Shown: positions 25,469 to 34,416, counted from the stretch's first letter. The stretch: 64,000 nt of DNA from RGIG1995 sp045587445 (GCA_045587445.1 JAZNCH010000048.1:1-64000), one strand, 5' to 3'. A program made the numbers and translations. Notes: generated by a model from the sequence alone, not told the origin.

Positions 25469-26368
25469 TTAGTCCTCCTTTGCGGCATCGCCTGCGTATT
25501 CAACGAATATATCGTTGAGTGAGGGCTCGAATACCTTTACTTCGTCGATGTCATAGTTTTCTACCAGCCGTGTCATAACGGCTTTTTTCTCGTTTTCATC
25601 TGTAAGCTTAATTATCAACTCTCCGTTTTCTTTTACGGTGCAAGACGTGCCGAAATCGGATATGACAGCATTTTTGTTTTCGGTACGAACAACAAGTCGG
25701 TTTCGGGGATAATTTCTTTTTATATCGTGTAAATCACCGTGAAGAGCAACAACGCCGTTGTTAAGTATGGCAATGCTGTCGCAGAATTCTTCGATATAGC
25801 TCATTTGGTGGCTTGAGAAAAGCACAATTTTACCCCTTGCAATCTGTTCTTTGACTACGTCTTTTAAAAGCATTGCATTAACGGGGTCAAGTCCCGAAAA
25901 AGGCTCGTCGAGAATAACGATAGCGGGGTCGTGTGCAAGAGCTGTAACAAGCTGAATCTTTTGCTGATTACCCTTTGAAAGCGTATCAAGCTTTTTGTTT
26001 CGGTATTCGGTCATACCCAGTCTTTTCAACCAATAGTCAATAGATTTTACAGCGTCTTTATTGCTCATTCCTTTAAGTTCTGCAAAATATGTAAGCTGGT
26101 CAATAATAATCTTCTTTGGATAAAGACCTCTTTCTTCGGGAAGATAGCCGATACCGATCTTGTTGTAATCAATAGGTTGACCGTCTATCAATACCTCGCC
26201 GATGTTTGCGGGAAATACGTTCATCAAAATTCGGATTGAAGTGGTTTTACCTGCTCCGTTTCTGCCGAGCAGACCAAAAGCTTTTCCGCCTTCGGCTTTA
26301 AATGAAACTCCGGTGAGGACTTTTTTCTCGCCAAAGGACTTTTCTATGTTTTTTAGTTCTAATATCAT
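25469..26368 (-). CDS. ABC transporter ATPase, NatA-like
   Basis: 299 residues. Walker A GLLGRNGAGKTT, signature LSKGNQQKIQ, Walker B IVILDEPFSGLDPVNA, H-loop SSHQM, and a C-terminal extension (about 215-295) typical of NatA/DUF4162-bearing exporters. First gene of a three-gene operon with the permease and the small membrane protein. The exported substrate (Na+, peptide or drug) cannot be told. Confidence 0.9.
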   Translation of the reverse strand: MILELKNIEKSFGEKKVLTGVSFKAEGGKAFGLLGRNGAGKTTSIRILMNVFPANIGEVLIDGQPIDYNKIGIGYLPEERGLYPKKIIIDQLTYFAELKGMSNKDAVKSIDYWLKRLGMTEYRNKKLDTLSKGNQQKIQLVTALAHDPAIVILDEPFSGLDPVNAMLLKDVVKEQIARGKIVLFSSHQMSYIEEFCDSIAILNNGVVALHGDLHDIKRNYPRNRLVVRTENKNAVISDFGTSCTVKENGELIIKLTDENEKKAVMTRLVENYDIDEVKVFEPSLNDIFVEYAGDAAKED

Positions 26369-26444
26369 TTTGCTTATGACTCCTTAAATAATTGCTTTGT
26401 AATTATATTATATCACAAACAGCGTGGAAAATAAAGTGGTTTTA

Positions 26445-26478
26445 AAAAAATGCACGGAGTTTGTCCGTGCATTTTTTA
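26445..26478. terminator. Bidirectional terminator after the MgtC-like gene
   Basis: TGCACGGA (26451-26458) pairs with TCCGTGCA (26464-26471), flanked by A7 and T6, so it can act on either strand; the minus-strand gene ending at 26479 is the likely user. Confidence 0.82.
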
Positions 26479-27222
26479 TTACACTATTTCGCAAATATAT
26501 GAAATATACTCAAGTGAGCTTAGTGCTTCTATTATTGCTGCGTGAGATTTATACTTACGCAAATTTTCTTTTGTTATGGTAATCGAAATCGAATAAACGC
26601 TTAGTCCCGAATTTTGATACGCTGGGTTAGCTTCAATGTCGTCGATGTTAAGACCAATCTTTCTTATGGTTGCAAGAAAGTCCTGAAGGTCGATTTTATT
26701 CTTTAATTCAAGGTGTATTTCAAAATGGTTCGAACGGTTCTTCAAGTATGTTTCAACGTCGGGCAATATTGCAAGACAGAAAAAAACGAGCAAATAGCCA
26801 ACAAGTCCTACAGTGTAAAAACCTGCGCCCATGGCAAGACCGATAAAGCCTACTGACCAGAGTGCAACTGCTGTAGTCAATCCCTTTATTTGATTTTTTG
26901 AGCTGTAAAGCAGTGAGTTTGAACTAATTATGGCAATACTTATTATAGTTGCCGCAGATAAAATTACAAGCCCTTTGAAATAACCGTTTACTCCGCAATA
27001 TATATCAATTATCATAGCCATAGAAGATGCGAGGGCAACGAGAATAAACGTACGTAATCCTGCCGAATGGCGTTTTCTTGCACGTTCGATTCCTATAGTT
27101 CCTGCAAGCATAAACGCAAGCAAAATGCGCAAAGTTGCAGAATAAACGTTAAGTTCAATCGACCAATTTCCCAAAAGCTTGGCAATGGGGTCAATAACTA
27201 ATGTTCCATCAATACTAAACAT
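26479..27222 (-). CDS. MgtC/SapB-family membrane protein
   Basis: 247 residues. The N-terminal half (about 25-155) has four or five membrane spans with the family motif GTIGIERARKRHSAGLRT. The C-terminal half (about 165-247) is a soluble ACT-like domain (HFEIHLELKNK; IDDIEANPAYQNSG). MgtC-like proteins influence magnesium or phosphate homeostasis and membrane potential rather than simply carrying Mg2+. It follows the antiporter gene by 6 bases on the same strand. A magnesium transporter mgtE lies about 8 kb away but in a separate unit. Confidence 0.87.
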   Translation of the reverse strand: MFSIDGTLVIDPIAKLLGNWSIELNVYSATLRILLAFMLAGTIGIERARKRHSAGLRTFILVALASSMAMIIDIYCGVNGYFKGLVILSAATIISIAIISSNSLLYSSKNQIKGLTTAVALWSVGFIGLAMGAGFYTVGLVGYLLVFFCLAILPDVETYLKNRSNHFEIHLELKNKIDLQDFLATIRKIGLNIDDIEANPAYQNSGLSVYSISITITKENLRKYKSHAAIIEALSSLEYISYICEIV

Positions 27223-27228
27223 AATTTC

Positions 27229-28692
27229 TTATCTCCTGTTTAAGAATTTTCCGCGATTAAACATTTCAAAGCTTTCCTCAAATTGCTGTTCTTCAGCAGC
27301 TTCGGTAAAGGCTTTTTCGTTTTCATTTGTTTTTTCGCGGTCTTTTTGAATTTCATCGTGTATCTGCTGAAGCTGTTCTATAAGAATATCTATCTGCGAA
27401 CGAGGTTTTCCGTTTTCGTCAACCGTAGCTACGGTTGTTAATTCGTCAAGCTTGTTGGAATATGCCCCCGATTTAAAGAGGGCAAGTTTTGCAAGTACGG
27501 GACCTACAAGCTCATACATAATACCTGCCGAAACGATTATCGTTTGTATTGTATCGCCAAGCTCTCCACCAAGTGAACGTGAACAAAGTGCTGCAAGCGG
27601 AATCGCAACTCCCGCTTGTGGAATAAGAGCAAGACCTAAATAATTAGTTGTTTTTGTCTGCTTTTTCATTGTAATGCAGCCTAAGAATGAACCGCAGTAT
27701 TTTCCGATAATTCTTATAATGAAGTACAGAATACTTATAACCAGAAGAGACATACCAAGATTGTTTCCGCCGCTTGACAAAAGTGCATCGAGGTTGAAAT
27801 TCATCCCCGACCGAACGAAGAAGAGAAGCAAAAGTGGGGGGCTGAAATAGTTTAACTGCTTAAACAGATTTTCGTCTTTCGATGCGTTTCTGTAAACCGT
27901 TCCCATTGCCATACAACCGAGTAATGGGGATACGTCAAGTACAACGCATACGCCGCAGAAGAGAAGTAATATACTTAGCGAAACAATTAATCGGTTGTCG
28001 GCAGATTTTTTTCCGGGAGGCATAAGAAGTATAGTGAGAAATGCCATTCCCGCGCCGAGTATTATCATAAGTATATTTTTAACTACCGGCAATATTATCG
28101 ATTCAACAAGCCCCGCAGTTTCAGCGTTTTCTGAAATAGAAGCCGCTACAGATACTGCAATACTGAACGAAAAGAGTCCTATTATATTATCTATCGCAAT
28201 TACTTGAAGAAGTGTATCAACAAAATCGCCCTTTGCTTTTGTTTGTCTTATCGTCATCATCGTTGATGTGGGAGCCGTAACCGACGCCAAAGCTGACAGT
28301 ACGATAGAAATTGCTAAATTAACTCTTAATACAAAATATGTAACAATAAATATAATGACAGACGCCAATAATGACTCGATAATTGCAATAACAAGGGATT
28401 TTATACCGTTCTTTTTAAATGCTGAAAACTGAAAATATTCACCGATACAAAAAGAAATAAGAGCAAGTGAGATGTCTGCCAAAAAATCGGTTCCTGCAAT
28501 TACGCTTTTTGGAATTATGTTTATGAAAAAGGGACCTATTAAAATACCAATGATTATGTATGCCGAAACGTTGGGCAAACCTATAGGTTTTGTTACTCTT
28601 GTGGTCAGATAACCCAGCACCAGCATTAATGCAACCGACAGAATAATACTTGCAGCAGAGCCGTCAGACAGCCCAAATATTGTATTCAACAT
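27229..28692 (-). CDS. Cation:proton antiporter (CPA2, KefB-like)
   Basis: 487 residues. The start is taken at 28692 (MLNTIFGLSDGSAAS) behind GGGAGGG; an earlier frame lacks a ribosome site. About 12 membrane spans, with LPNVSAYIIIGILIGPFF near the start and the discontinuous helix region SVTAPTSTMMTIRQTKAKG. The C-terminal tail (about 435-487) is a charged coiled coil (EQLQQIHDEIQKDREKTNEN) instead of a TrkA_N domain, so regulation probably differs from KefB. A LysR gene is transcribed divergently. Exchanges Na+ or K+ for H+. Confidence 0.88.
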   Translation of the reverse strand: MLNTIFGLSDGSAASIILSVALMLVLGYLTTRVTKPIGLPNVSAYIIIGILIGPFFINIIPKSVIAGTDFLADISLALISFCIGEYFQFSAFKKNGIKSLVIAIIESLLASVIIFIVTYFVLRVNLAISIVLSALASVTAPTSTMMTIRQTKAKGDFVDTLLQVIAIDNIIGLFSFSIAVSVAASISENAETAGLVESIILPVVKNILMIILGAGMAFLTILLMPPGKKSADNRLIVSLSILLLFCGVCVVLDVSPLLGCMAMGTVYRNASKDENLFKQLNYFSPPLLLLFFVRSGMNFNLDALLSSGGNNLGMSLLVISILYFIIRIIGKYCGSFLGCITMKKQTKTTNYLGLALIPQAGVAIPLAALCSRSLGGELGDTIQTIIVSAGIMYELVGPVLAKLALFKSGAYSNKLDELTTVATVDENGKPRSQIDILIEQLQQIHDEIQKDREKTNENEKAFTEAAEEQQFEESFEMFNRGKFLNRR

Positions 28693-28768
28693 TTTGTTTC
28701 CCTCCCTTTTTGAGTTGCGTTTAAAAAATACAAAATATAAAAAAACTATTGCATTTATATTTCTTATA

Positions 28769-28784
28769 TGATACACTAATATCA
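28769..28784. promoter_or_regulatory. Candidate LysR operator in the antiporter/LysR divergent region
   Basis: TGATA-N6-TATCA inverted repeat, midway between the two divergent start codons. It resembles the T-N11-A dyads recognised by LysR proteins. Confidence 0.45.
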
Positions 28785-28849
28785 ATAAAAAGAAAAATAA
28801 TTTTTATTTAGTTTTTCATAAAAATATGTAATGAACACCGAGGTGTGTC

Positions 28850-29749
28850 ATGGTAGATCCTAAAATTGAATCATTGCTTACGGTAGCAAAATACGGAAAC
28901 TTCACAAGAGCAGCAGAGGTACTGTCGCTTACACAGCCTGCTGTCAGCCATCACATTAAACAGCTTGAAACAGAGCTTGGAATTACTATCTTTTCCCGCA
29001 AAAAAGGTGATTTAAGGCTTACTGCAGCGGGAGAAATCGTCGTAAAATACGCAATGAGAATAAATGCGATATACGACAGAATGAAGGAAGTTCTTTCCGA
29101 TAGAGAAAACAATATTGAGCGTTTGCGTATAGGTATAACTCATACTGCGGAAAGTAACGTTATTGCCGAGGTCTTGGCAAAATACGGGAACGATAACCCT
29201 GATATTATTATTACAATTATTACGGATTCCATAAAAAATCTTTATAGTATGTTGGAGAATTATGAAATAGACTTTGCAATTGTAGAGGGTGTATCAAGTA
29301 ACTCGGATATTAATTCCGTATTACTTGATACCGACTATCTTGTTTGTGCGGTTGCAAATGAGAACCCCATATCTACGCAGTCTATGATAACTATTGAAGA
29401 GTTGAAAAAGCAGCGACTTATTCTTAGACTTCCCATGTCGGGAACTGTTAACTTGTTTATCAGCAGTCTTGAAAGTATAAACAGAACAATCGATGAATTC
29501 AACGTTATTCTTGAAGTTGACAACATTGATACCATAAAGACTTTGATAAGAAAAAATCTCGGTGTATCTATTTTGCCGAAATCAACTTGTATGGACGAGG
29601 TGAGAAAGCAGAAGATGACTATTCTTCCCATAGAAAATCTGAGTATGATAAGAGAAACTAATATTATTTATCTCAAGGATTTCAACCATACCGACATTTT
29701 GAAGGATATTACCAAGCTTTACAACAAGATTACAAAAATTCAGAAGTGA
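28850..29749 (+). CDS. LysR-family transcription regulator
   Basis: 299 residues. The N-terminal winged HTH (1-62) reads FTRAAEVLSLTQPAVSHHIK, followed by a linker helix and a periplasmic-binding-like effector domain (about 90-295). Transcribed divergently from the cation antiporter, with a dyad between them, so it probably controls that operon as well as itself. The effector cannot be predicted. Confidence 0.9.
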   Translation: MVDPKIESLLTVAKYGNFTRAAEVLSLTQPAVSHHIKQLETELGITIFSRKKGDLRLTAAGEIVVKYAMRINAIYDRMKEVLSDRENNIERLRIGITHTAESNVIAEVLAKYGNDNPDIIITIITDSIKNLYSMLENYEIDFAIVEGVSSNSDINSVLLDTDYLVCAVANENPISTQSMITIEELKKQRLILRLPMSGTVNLFISSLESINRTIDEFNVILEVDNIDTIKTLIRKNLGVSILPKSTCMDEVRKQKMTILPIENLSMIRETNIIYLKDFNHTDILKDITKLYNKITKIQK

Positions 29750-29992
29750 AGAATTGTGTCGTACCAATAGAGGAAAGTGTTTGTAAAAACAAAAAAGCGT
29801 GCAACCGAAGCTACGCACGAAAAACACGTTGCTCCATTGCTGCGACGCAATTTACGGTAGTATACAAGAACGTAAAAACAGAGAATGTGTTTTTGCCAAA
29901 AAACAAAAAACAGTTCTTGTTAAACTAACTTTATTAAATTACGTCGCAAGATTATTATAACATTTTAAAAAAATAATAATTGCAAAAAAGTA

Positions 29993-30021
29993 TTGACAAA
30001 AAAAATGTGTTGTAGTATAAT
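29993..30021 (+). promoter_or_regulatory. Consensus promoter for the tRNA-Leu/tRNA-fMet pair
   Basis: TTGACA (29993-29998), exactly 17 bases, TATAAT (30016-30021), 18 bases before tRNA-Leu. Confidence 0.9.
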
Positions 30022-30039
30022 ATATGGGCAGCCAAAAAT

Positions 30040-30129
30040 GCCGGTGTGGCGGAATTGGCAGACGCCCGGGACTTAAAATCCCGTGGGAATTCAACTCCCG
30101 TACCGGTTCGACCCCGGTCACCGGCACCA
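30040..30129 (+). tRNA. tRNA-Leu (anticodon TAA)
   Basis: 90 bases with encoded CCA. The acceptor arm is GCCGGTG/CACCGGC, the anticodon loop is CTTAAAA between GGGA and TCCC, and there is a class II variable arm. The T arm has GGTTCGACCCC. Confidence 0.95.
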
Positions 30130-30150
30130 AAGTTGTACTAAACTTAATAT

Positions 30151-30227
<77 letters not shown>

Positions 30228-30234
30228 AATTGTA

Positions 30235-30251
30235 GCACCGATTTAGATATC
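30235..30251 (+). repeat. 17-bp terminal inverted repeat, left boundary of the restriction island
   Basis: GCACCGATTTAGATATC is the exact reverse complement of 34417-34433. It contains GATATC. It starts eight bases after the initiator tRNA. Confidence 0.75.
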
Positions 30252-30257
30252 GGGGCA

Positions 30258-30293
30258 GAAAACCCAGAAACCTAAACGGTTTTTGGGTTTTTT
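30258..30293 (+). terminator. Terminator after the tRNA pair
   Basis: AAAACCCA (30259-30266) pairs with TGGGTTTT (30284-30291) with an inner AAACC/GGTTT stem, then a T-run. Confidence 0.75.
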
Positions 30294-30320
30294 CTATACG
30301 AGTTTTCATAGTAAAATTTC

Positions 30321-30364
30321 ATAGATATCCTAAGCCAAAAACGGCTTTCGGGGAGGACTTGCAC
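30321..30364 (+). repeat. Upstream boundary motif of restriction cassette 1
   Basis: ATAGATATCC followed, at the same spacing as at 32537-32580, by CTTTCGGGGAGGACTTGCAC. Its counterpart precedes restriction cassette 2. Contains GATATC (30324-30329). Confidence 0.6.
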
Positions 30365-30448
30365 TAAAATATTCACGCAATTGTTAAATGTTCTTGAAAA
30401 AATATGTAATTAGAAGTATAATTATAAAAAAGGACTTGAGGTGATGTT

Positions 30449-31249
30449 ATGAACTATTGGACCGAATTGAGTGTTGAATTTGCTAATAAAAGAAATTATT
30501 TGGACGAATTGTACAAAGTGTATCCGATATCTCCAAATTTACGCAGAGATATTTCTCCTGAAAATTGTCGTGCGATAGAAACTCATTTTTCTAATAGAAA
30601 TAATGTCGAGTTAATAAAAGAATTATTGAAATTGGAGTTATTTCCACTTAAGGATAGCTATATTCCTTATCTTCGTAGAGATAGTACATCAATAAATCGT
30701 AATCCAAACACTGTTAATAGAATAGCGGGAAATTTATATTCAATGGGACTTGATGTCATTTTTGATAGATGCACAGAACCTAAAGAAACCAACAGGCAAA
30801 TGGGTCCAATGTTTAAGAACTGGCTTAAAACGGGAGTCTTAGGATGCAAAATATACGAAACAGAAGAAGAGTTTCTTTTAGCGAAAGAAAATGCAATATT
30901 TCTTGCTTCGGATAACAGAATGAAGGAATTTGCTATCAAACATTTAGGATATACAAGGATTAGTAAAGGTCTAGATTTTATTGGCAAATACAATGATAAA
31001 TACGTTATTGCAGAAACTAAATTTTTGACAGATTTTGGCGGGCACCAAAATGATCAATTTGAAGATGCTATTGCTACACTTACAAGTCCAATTAATAATA
31101 GTTGCAAAAAAGAAGTAGTTAAAATTGCCATAGTTGATGGCGTGTTATACATTAAAGGTAAACATAAATTGTATAAATTTTTACAGGACAATAACGAACT
31201 TGTAATTTTGTCCGCACTAGTTTTAAGGGAGTATTTGTATTCTTTGTAA
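30449..31249 (+). CDS. Type II restriction endonuclease (PD-(D/E)XK), specificity unknown
   Basis: 266 residues. The start has GAGGTGATGTT ahead. A PD-(D/E)XK-type active site is visible as D176 (KGLDFIGKYN) and E189-x-K191 (YVIAETK), followed by FLTDFGGHQNDQFEDA, a signature I associate with a defined REase family but cannot name with certainty. Other conserved-looking segments are KDSYIPYLRRD and ETNRQMGPMFKNWLK. The DNA methyltransferase gene follows by 6 bases, giving a full type II module. Codon use is markedly AT-rich. The cassette is bounded by repeats at 30321 and 32369, suggesting transfer as a unit. Confidence 0.8.
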   Translation: MNYWTELSVEFANKRNYLDELYKVYPISPNLRRDISPENCRAIETHFSNRNNVELIKELLKLELFPLKDSYIPYLRRDSTSINRNPNTVNRIAGNLYSMGLDVIFDRCTEPKETNRQMGPMFKNWLKTGVLGCKIYETEEEFLLAKENAIFLASDNRMKEFAIKHLGYTRISKGLDFIGKYNDKYVIAETKFLTDFGGHQNDQFEDAIATLTSPINNSCKKEVVKIAIVDGVLYIKGKHKLYKFLQDNNELVILSALVLREYLYSL

Positions 31250-31255
31250 AAAGTT

Positions 31256-32350
31256 ATGGAAATAAGTTATATAAACAAAAAAAGCGTTGCTGAAATTTTA
31301 GACAAATCAAAAAAGTTTGAATGGGAAACCTCAATTTCAGATGGTAATAACTCATTATTATTAAAAGGCGATAATTTCGAGGGATTAAGTTTCTTGTTGC
31401 AAAATGGCTATGAAGGGAAAATCGATTTAATATATATCGATCCTCCTTTTAATACAAATCAGGAATTTTTCACTTCAGAAAGTCGTTGCCAGTCTATAAG
31501 TATGTCTAAAAATGGAAATTTGGCTTATAGCGACAAATACTCATTAGATGAATATTTGGAATTTATTCGTGAAAGAACTATTCTAATGCATAAACTTTTG
31601 TCAGATGAAGGCAGTTTCTATTTTCATATTGATACAAAAATGGGGCATTATTGCAAATTGATTTTTGATGAAATATTTGGTAAAGAAAACTTTATTAATG
31701 ATATAACTAGAATAAAATCAAACCCAAAGAATTTTAATAGACGTGCATACGGCAATGAAAAAGATGTAATTCTTTTTTATGCAAAAAAACGCGGAAATAA
31801 CCTTTGGAAAAATATAACGTTGCCGTTAACAAGCGAGGAAATTAAAAAACGCTATACAAAGAATGATGAAAACGGATTCTATACTACTATACCACTTCAC
31901 GCTCCTGGTGAAACAACAAACGGCGTTACAGGACAACCTTGGAGAGGGATGCTACCACCATCAGGAAGACATTGGCGGACAGATCCCAAAGAATTTGATA
32001 AATTGGATGCTCAGGGGTTAATTGAATGGTCTTCTACGGGTAACCCTAGAATAAAAAAGTATGTCACCGCTCACAAAGGGAAAAAAATACAAGATGTTTG
32101 GTCATTTAAGGATCCTCAGTATCCTCTATACCCAACGCAAAAGAATGAAGAAATGCTCCGTCTAATCATTCAACAATCTTCTGACGAAAATAGTATAGTA
32201 TTAGATTGTTTTGCCGGAAGCGGAACCACTTTAGTTGCTGCTGAGAATTTACATAGAAAATGGATCGGCATTGATAATTCGATAGAATCGATTAAAATAA
32301 TAAAAGATAGGCTAAAAGATTCTAACTTTATAGAATACGATTTAATTTGA
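31256..32350 (+). CDS. Type II DNA methyltransferase (beta class, N6-adenine or N4-cytosine)
   Basis: 364 residues. Motif IV DPPFNT (about 62-67) is near the N-terminus and motif I DCFAGSGTT near the C-terminus (about 321), the circularly permuted order of the beta class. DPPF points to amino-methylation of adenine or cytosine. The region between (about 170-300) should hold target recognition. It protects the sites cut by the enzyme encoded just upstream. The ribosome site is weak (AAAAAGTT), so translation may be coupled to the upstream gene, and the methylase would then be made with, not before, the nuclease. No separate controller gene is seen. Confidence 0.87.
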   Translation: MEISYINKKSVAEILDKSKKFEWETSISDGNNSLLLKGDNFEGLSFLLQNGYEGKIDLIYIDPPFNTNQEFFTSESRCQSISMSKNGNLAYSDKYSLDEYLEFIRERTILMHKLLSDEGSFYFHIDTKMGHYCKLIFDEIFGKENFINDITRIKSNPKNFNRRAYGNEKDVILFYAKKRGNNLWKNITLPLTSEEIKKRYTKNDENGFYTTIPLHAPGETTNGVTGQPWRGMLPPSGRHWRTDPKEFDKLDAQGLIEWSSTGNPRIKKYVTAHKGKKIQDVWSFKDPQYPLYPTQKNEEMLRLIIQQSSDENSIVLDCFAGSGTTLVAAENLHRKWIGIDNSIESIKIIKDRLKDSNFIEYDLI

Positions 32351-32368
32351 TTTACATATATATTTTTT

Positions 32369-32403
32369 GATATCTAAATCGGAGCGACGTGCCAAAACGA
32401 AAA
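32369..32403 (+). repeat. Downstream boundary motif of restriction cassette 1
   Basis: Matches 34417-34451 over 35 bases with four differences and shares the first 14 bases GATATCTAAATCGG exactly. It lies 18 bases after the methylase stop. Confidence 0.75.
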
Positions 32404-32476
32404 CAGCACTCAAACCGTGATTCTCATAAGGATGTTTAAGAAAATCCAGTAAAGAAGCCGGTTGACGAGTGCAAAA

Positions 32477-32514
32477 AATAATGCTTGTGAGAAAATCACA
32501 AGCATTATTTTTTT
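32477..32514 (+). terminator. Terminator after restriction cassette 1
   Basis: A 14-bp perfect stem (AATAATGCTTGTGA with TCACAAGCATTATT, loop GAAAA) followed by a T-run. Confidence 0.88.
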
Positions 32515-32536
32515 GTAGTTTTTGTAGTTGATTTTT

Positions 32537-32580
32537 ATAGATATCCTTCACTCAAATTATCTTTGGGAGAGGACTTGAAC
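32537..32580 (+). repeat. Upstream boundary motif of restriction cassette 2
   Basis: ATAGATATCC, then 34 bases ending GGGAGAGGACTTGAAC, matching the layout at 30321-30364. GGACTTGAAC is the reverse complement of the T-arm core GTTCAAGTCC found in the initiator tRNA of this window. Contains GATATC (32540-32545). Confidence 0.6.
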
Positions 32581-32660
32581 TTTTTTCAAAATAATATAGA
32601 AATAAAAGTGCGAAAATGATATAATGTTTTTATCTTTAATTCATACAAAGGAGTATTGTA

Positions 32661-32692
32661 ATGACAAACGAAAAAAATAAAATGAATTTTTA
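32661..32692 (+). other. Out-of-frame start of the EcoRV-like gene: apparent -1 frameshift site
   Basis: An ATG at 32661 has an excellent ribosome site (AAAGGAG at 32647-32653) and reads MTNEKNKMNF before TAG. One extra T in the T5 run (32687-32691), or a -1 slip on TTT TAG, would join it to LDSLKDFV and the rest of the EcoRV-like protein in frame. It may be a mutation, a phase-variable tract, a programmed slip or a sequencing error. Confidence 0.6.
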
Positions 32693-32710
32693 GATAGTTT
32701 AAAAGATTTC

Positions 32711-33511
32711 GTGAGTACGTTAGCAGCAGAAATAGCTTGTGATGATGAATGGACTGTACGAGGTTTTATTGATATTTTCAAAAACGTATATACAATTTCT
32801 AACGATACAAAAATTGTTTCAAAGGTTTTAGAACTACATTTGTTTCCACGCTTTGTAGCTTTTGCAGAAAGAACAGGATATATCATTGAACTTGCAACTT
32901 GTCAAAACTGGTATCCGGATATGACTTTTATATCTAAAGAAAACCCAAAAATTAAATTTGCTGTTGACTTAAAGACAACATATAGAGATGAAGAATACCC
33001 AGGCTTTTGCAACGGCTTTACGCTCGGTTCGCATGGCGAGTATTTCACAGACAGGACTAGTAGCAAAAACATTCAATATCCATACAACGAGTATTGCGGA
33101 CATTTTTGTTTAGGAATCATTTATTCCAGAAATGACTTAGATAAACAAGAGGAATTGAAAATATATAATGTTGACCAGGTGGACAAAATACCTGCGGTTA
33201 TTAAAAACTTCTTGTTCTTTGCTGAAGAAAAATGGAAAATTGCTAGTGATAAAGGCGGTAGTGGAAATACTGCTAATATAGGAAGTATTGAAAAGATTTC
33301 TGACATATTAGCCGGCAATGGCGTCTTTGCAAAAGCTGGCGAAGAATTCTTTGACGATTATTGGTCAAACTTTGGGAAAATTGAAATATTAGGTAAGAAT
33401 AAAAAAAGAAAAAAATTATCATCTTTTGAAGAGTATTTGGAGTACAGAAGATTGCCGAAAACTTTAAATAATCCAAAAGCAGCAAAGAGAAAGGGTATGT
33501 TAGATGAATGA
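32711..33511 (+). CDS. EcoRV-family type II restriction endonuclease (predicted GATATC)
   Basis: 266 residues from the first in-frame start (GTG, no good ribosome site); the true N-terminus is probably 17 residues longer, through a frameshift at 32687-32691. From memory of R.EcoRV the similarity is clear along the chain: NDTKIVSKVLEL, TGYIIE, QNWYPD, FAVDLKTTY, KNIQYPYNEYCGH and SGNTANIGSI. The catalytic triad D70, D86, K88 has the same spacing as D74, D90, K92 in EcoRV. It should cut GATATC to blunt ends as a dimer. It overlaps the EcoRV-type methylase gene by 8 bp. A C-terminal basic extension (GKNKKRKKL onward) goes beyond the 245-residue EcoRV. If the frameshift is real and not bypassed, restriction is reduced or off while methylation persists. 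Confidence 0.88.
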   Translation: MSTLAAEIACDDEWTVRGFIDIFKNVYTISNDTKIVSKVLELHLFPRFVAFAERTGYIIELATCQNWYPDMTFISKENPKIKFAVDLKTTYRDEEYPGFCNGFTLGSHGEYFTDRTSSKNIQYPYNEYCGHFCLGIIYSRNDLDKQEELKIYNVDQVDKIPAVIKNFLFFAEEKWKIASDKGGSGNTANIGSIEKISDILAGNGVFAKAGEEFFDDYWSNFGKIEILGKNKKRKKLSSFEEYLEYRRLPKTLNNPKAAKRKGMLDE

Positions 33512-34400
33512 GAGTAAAGTGTTTGTGCCACCGTTAAAAATACAAGGCATAAAAACAAAACTTATTCCAACAATAAAGCAATATGTTATTTTAAACGAGG
33601 AAACATTATGGATAGAGCCTTTTATGGGTTCGGGGGTGGTAGGTTTTAATGTTGCTCCTCATAATGCAATATTTGCAGATACCAATCCTCATATTATAGA
33701 TTTTTATAAACATATACAAGAAGGTATTATAACCCCTTATATCGTAAAGGCTTTTTTGGAAAGCGAAGGGAAAAAGCTTTCTGAAGGTGATGTGGAGTAT
33801 TATCTTTTTGTTCGCGAAAGATTTAACAAAGAACACAATCCCCTTGATTTTTTATTCTTGAATCGTTCTTGTTTCAACGGTATGATGAGATTCAACAAGA
33901 ATAATGACTTTAATGTTCCATATGGACATAAACCTGAAAGGTTTGTGAAAGCATATATAACAAAAATTGCTAACCAAGTGGAATATGTATCGACAAAGAT
34001 TAAGAATAACAATTGGAATTTTGTGTGTCAATCTTTTGAGAAAACAATCTCTCTTGCGAACTCAAATTCTTTTATATACTGCGACCCTCCGTATATTGGC
34101 CGCCATGTTGATTATTATGATAGTTGGAACGAACAAAATGAGTACACACTTTGTGAATTTTTAGTAAAATCAAATTCAAAGTTTATGTTATCTACATGGG
34201 AACATACCAAATACAGAGAGAATGAATATCTTGAAAAAGTTTGGGGATTTTGCGATAAAAAAACAAAGGAACACTTTTATCACATTGGCGCAAAAGAAAC
34301 AAACAGAAATTCCGTCATAGAAGCGTTGTTGATGAATTACACACCTTTTGAGAATTCTAATAAATTGATTCAGGTAAACGAACAATCATCGTTATTATAG
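33504..34400 (+). CDS. EcoRV-type adenine methyltransferase (Dam/D12 class)
   Basis: 298 residues. It starts KVFVPPLKIQGIKTKLIP, matching the N-terminus of M.EcoRV as I recall it, with motif I EPFMGSGVVGFNVAP (about 38-52) and motif IV DPPYIGRHVDYYDSW (about 194-208), plus FLNRSCFNGMMRFN and TKEHFYHIGA. It is an alpha-class N6-adenine methylase expected to modify GATATC. The start codon lies inside the last codons of the nuclease gene, so translation is coupled. The pair is AT-rich relative to its neighbours, in keeping with horizontal transfer. Confidence 0.92.
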   Translation: MNESKVFVPPLKIQGIKTKLIPTIKQYVILNEETLWIEPFMGSGVVGFNVAPHNAIFADTNPHIIDFYKHIQEGIITPYIVKAFLESEGKKLSEGDVEYYLFVRERFNKEHNPLDFLFLNRSCFNGMMRFNKNNDFNVPYGHKPERFVKAYITKIANQVEYVSTKIKNNNWNFVCQSFEKTISLANSNSFIYCDPPYIGRHVDYYDSWNEQNEYTLCEFLVKSNSKFMLSTWEHTKYRENEYLEKVWGFCDKKTKEHFYHIGAKETNRNSVIEALLMNYTPFENSNKLIQVNEQSSLL

Positions 34401-34416
34401 TTGTGTATATTGATTA

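Noticed and set aside
29750..29939. Possible small gene or structured RNA after the LysR gene
   Set aside because: The stretch has a weak GCGTG/CACGC dyad but no ribosome site, conserved motif or clear terminator; nothing can be supported there.
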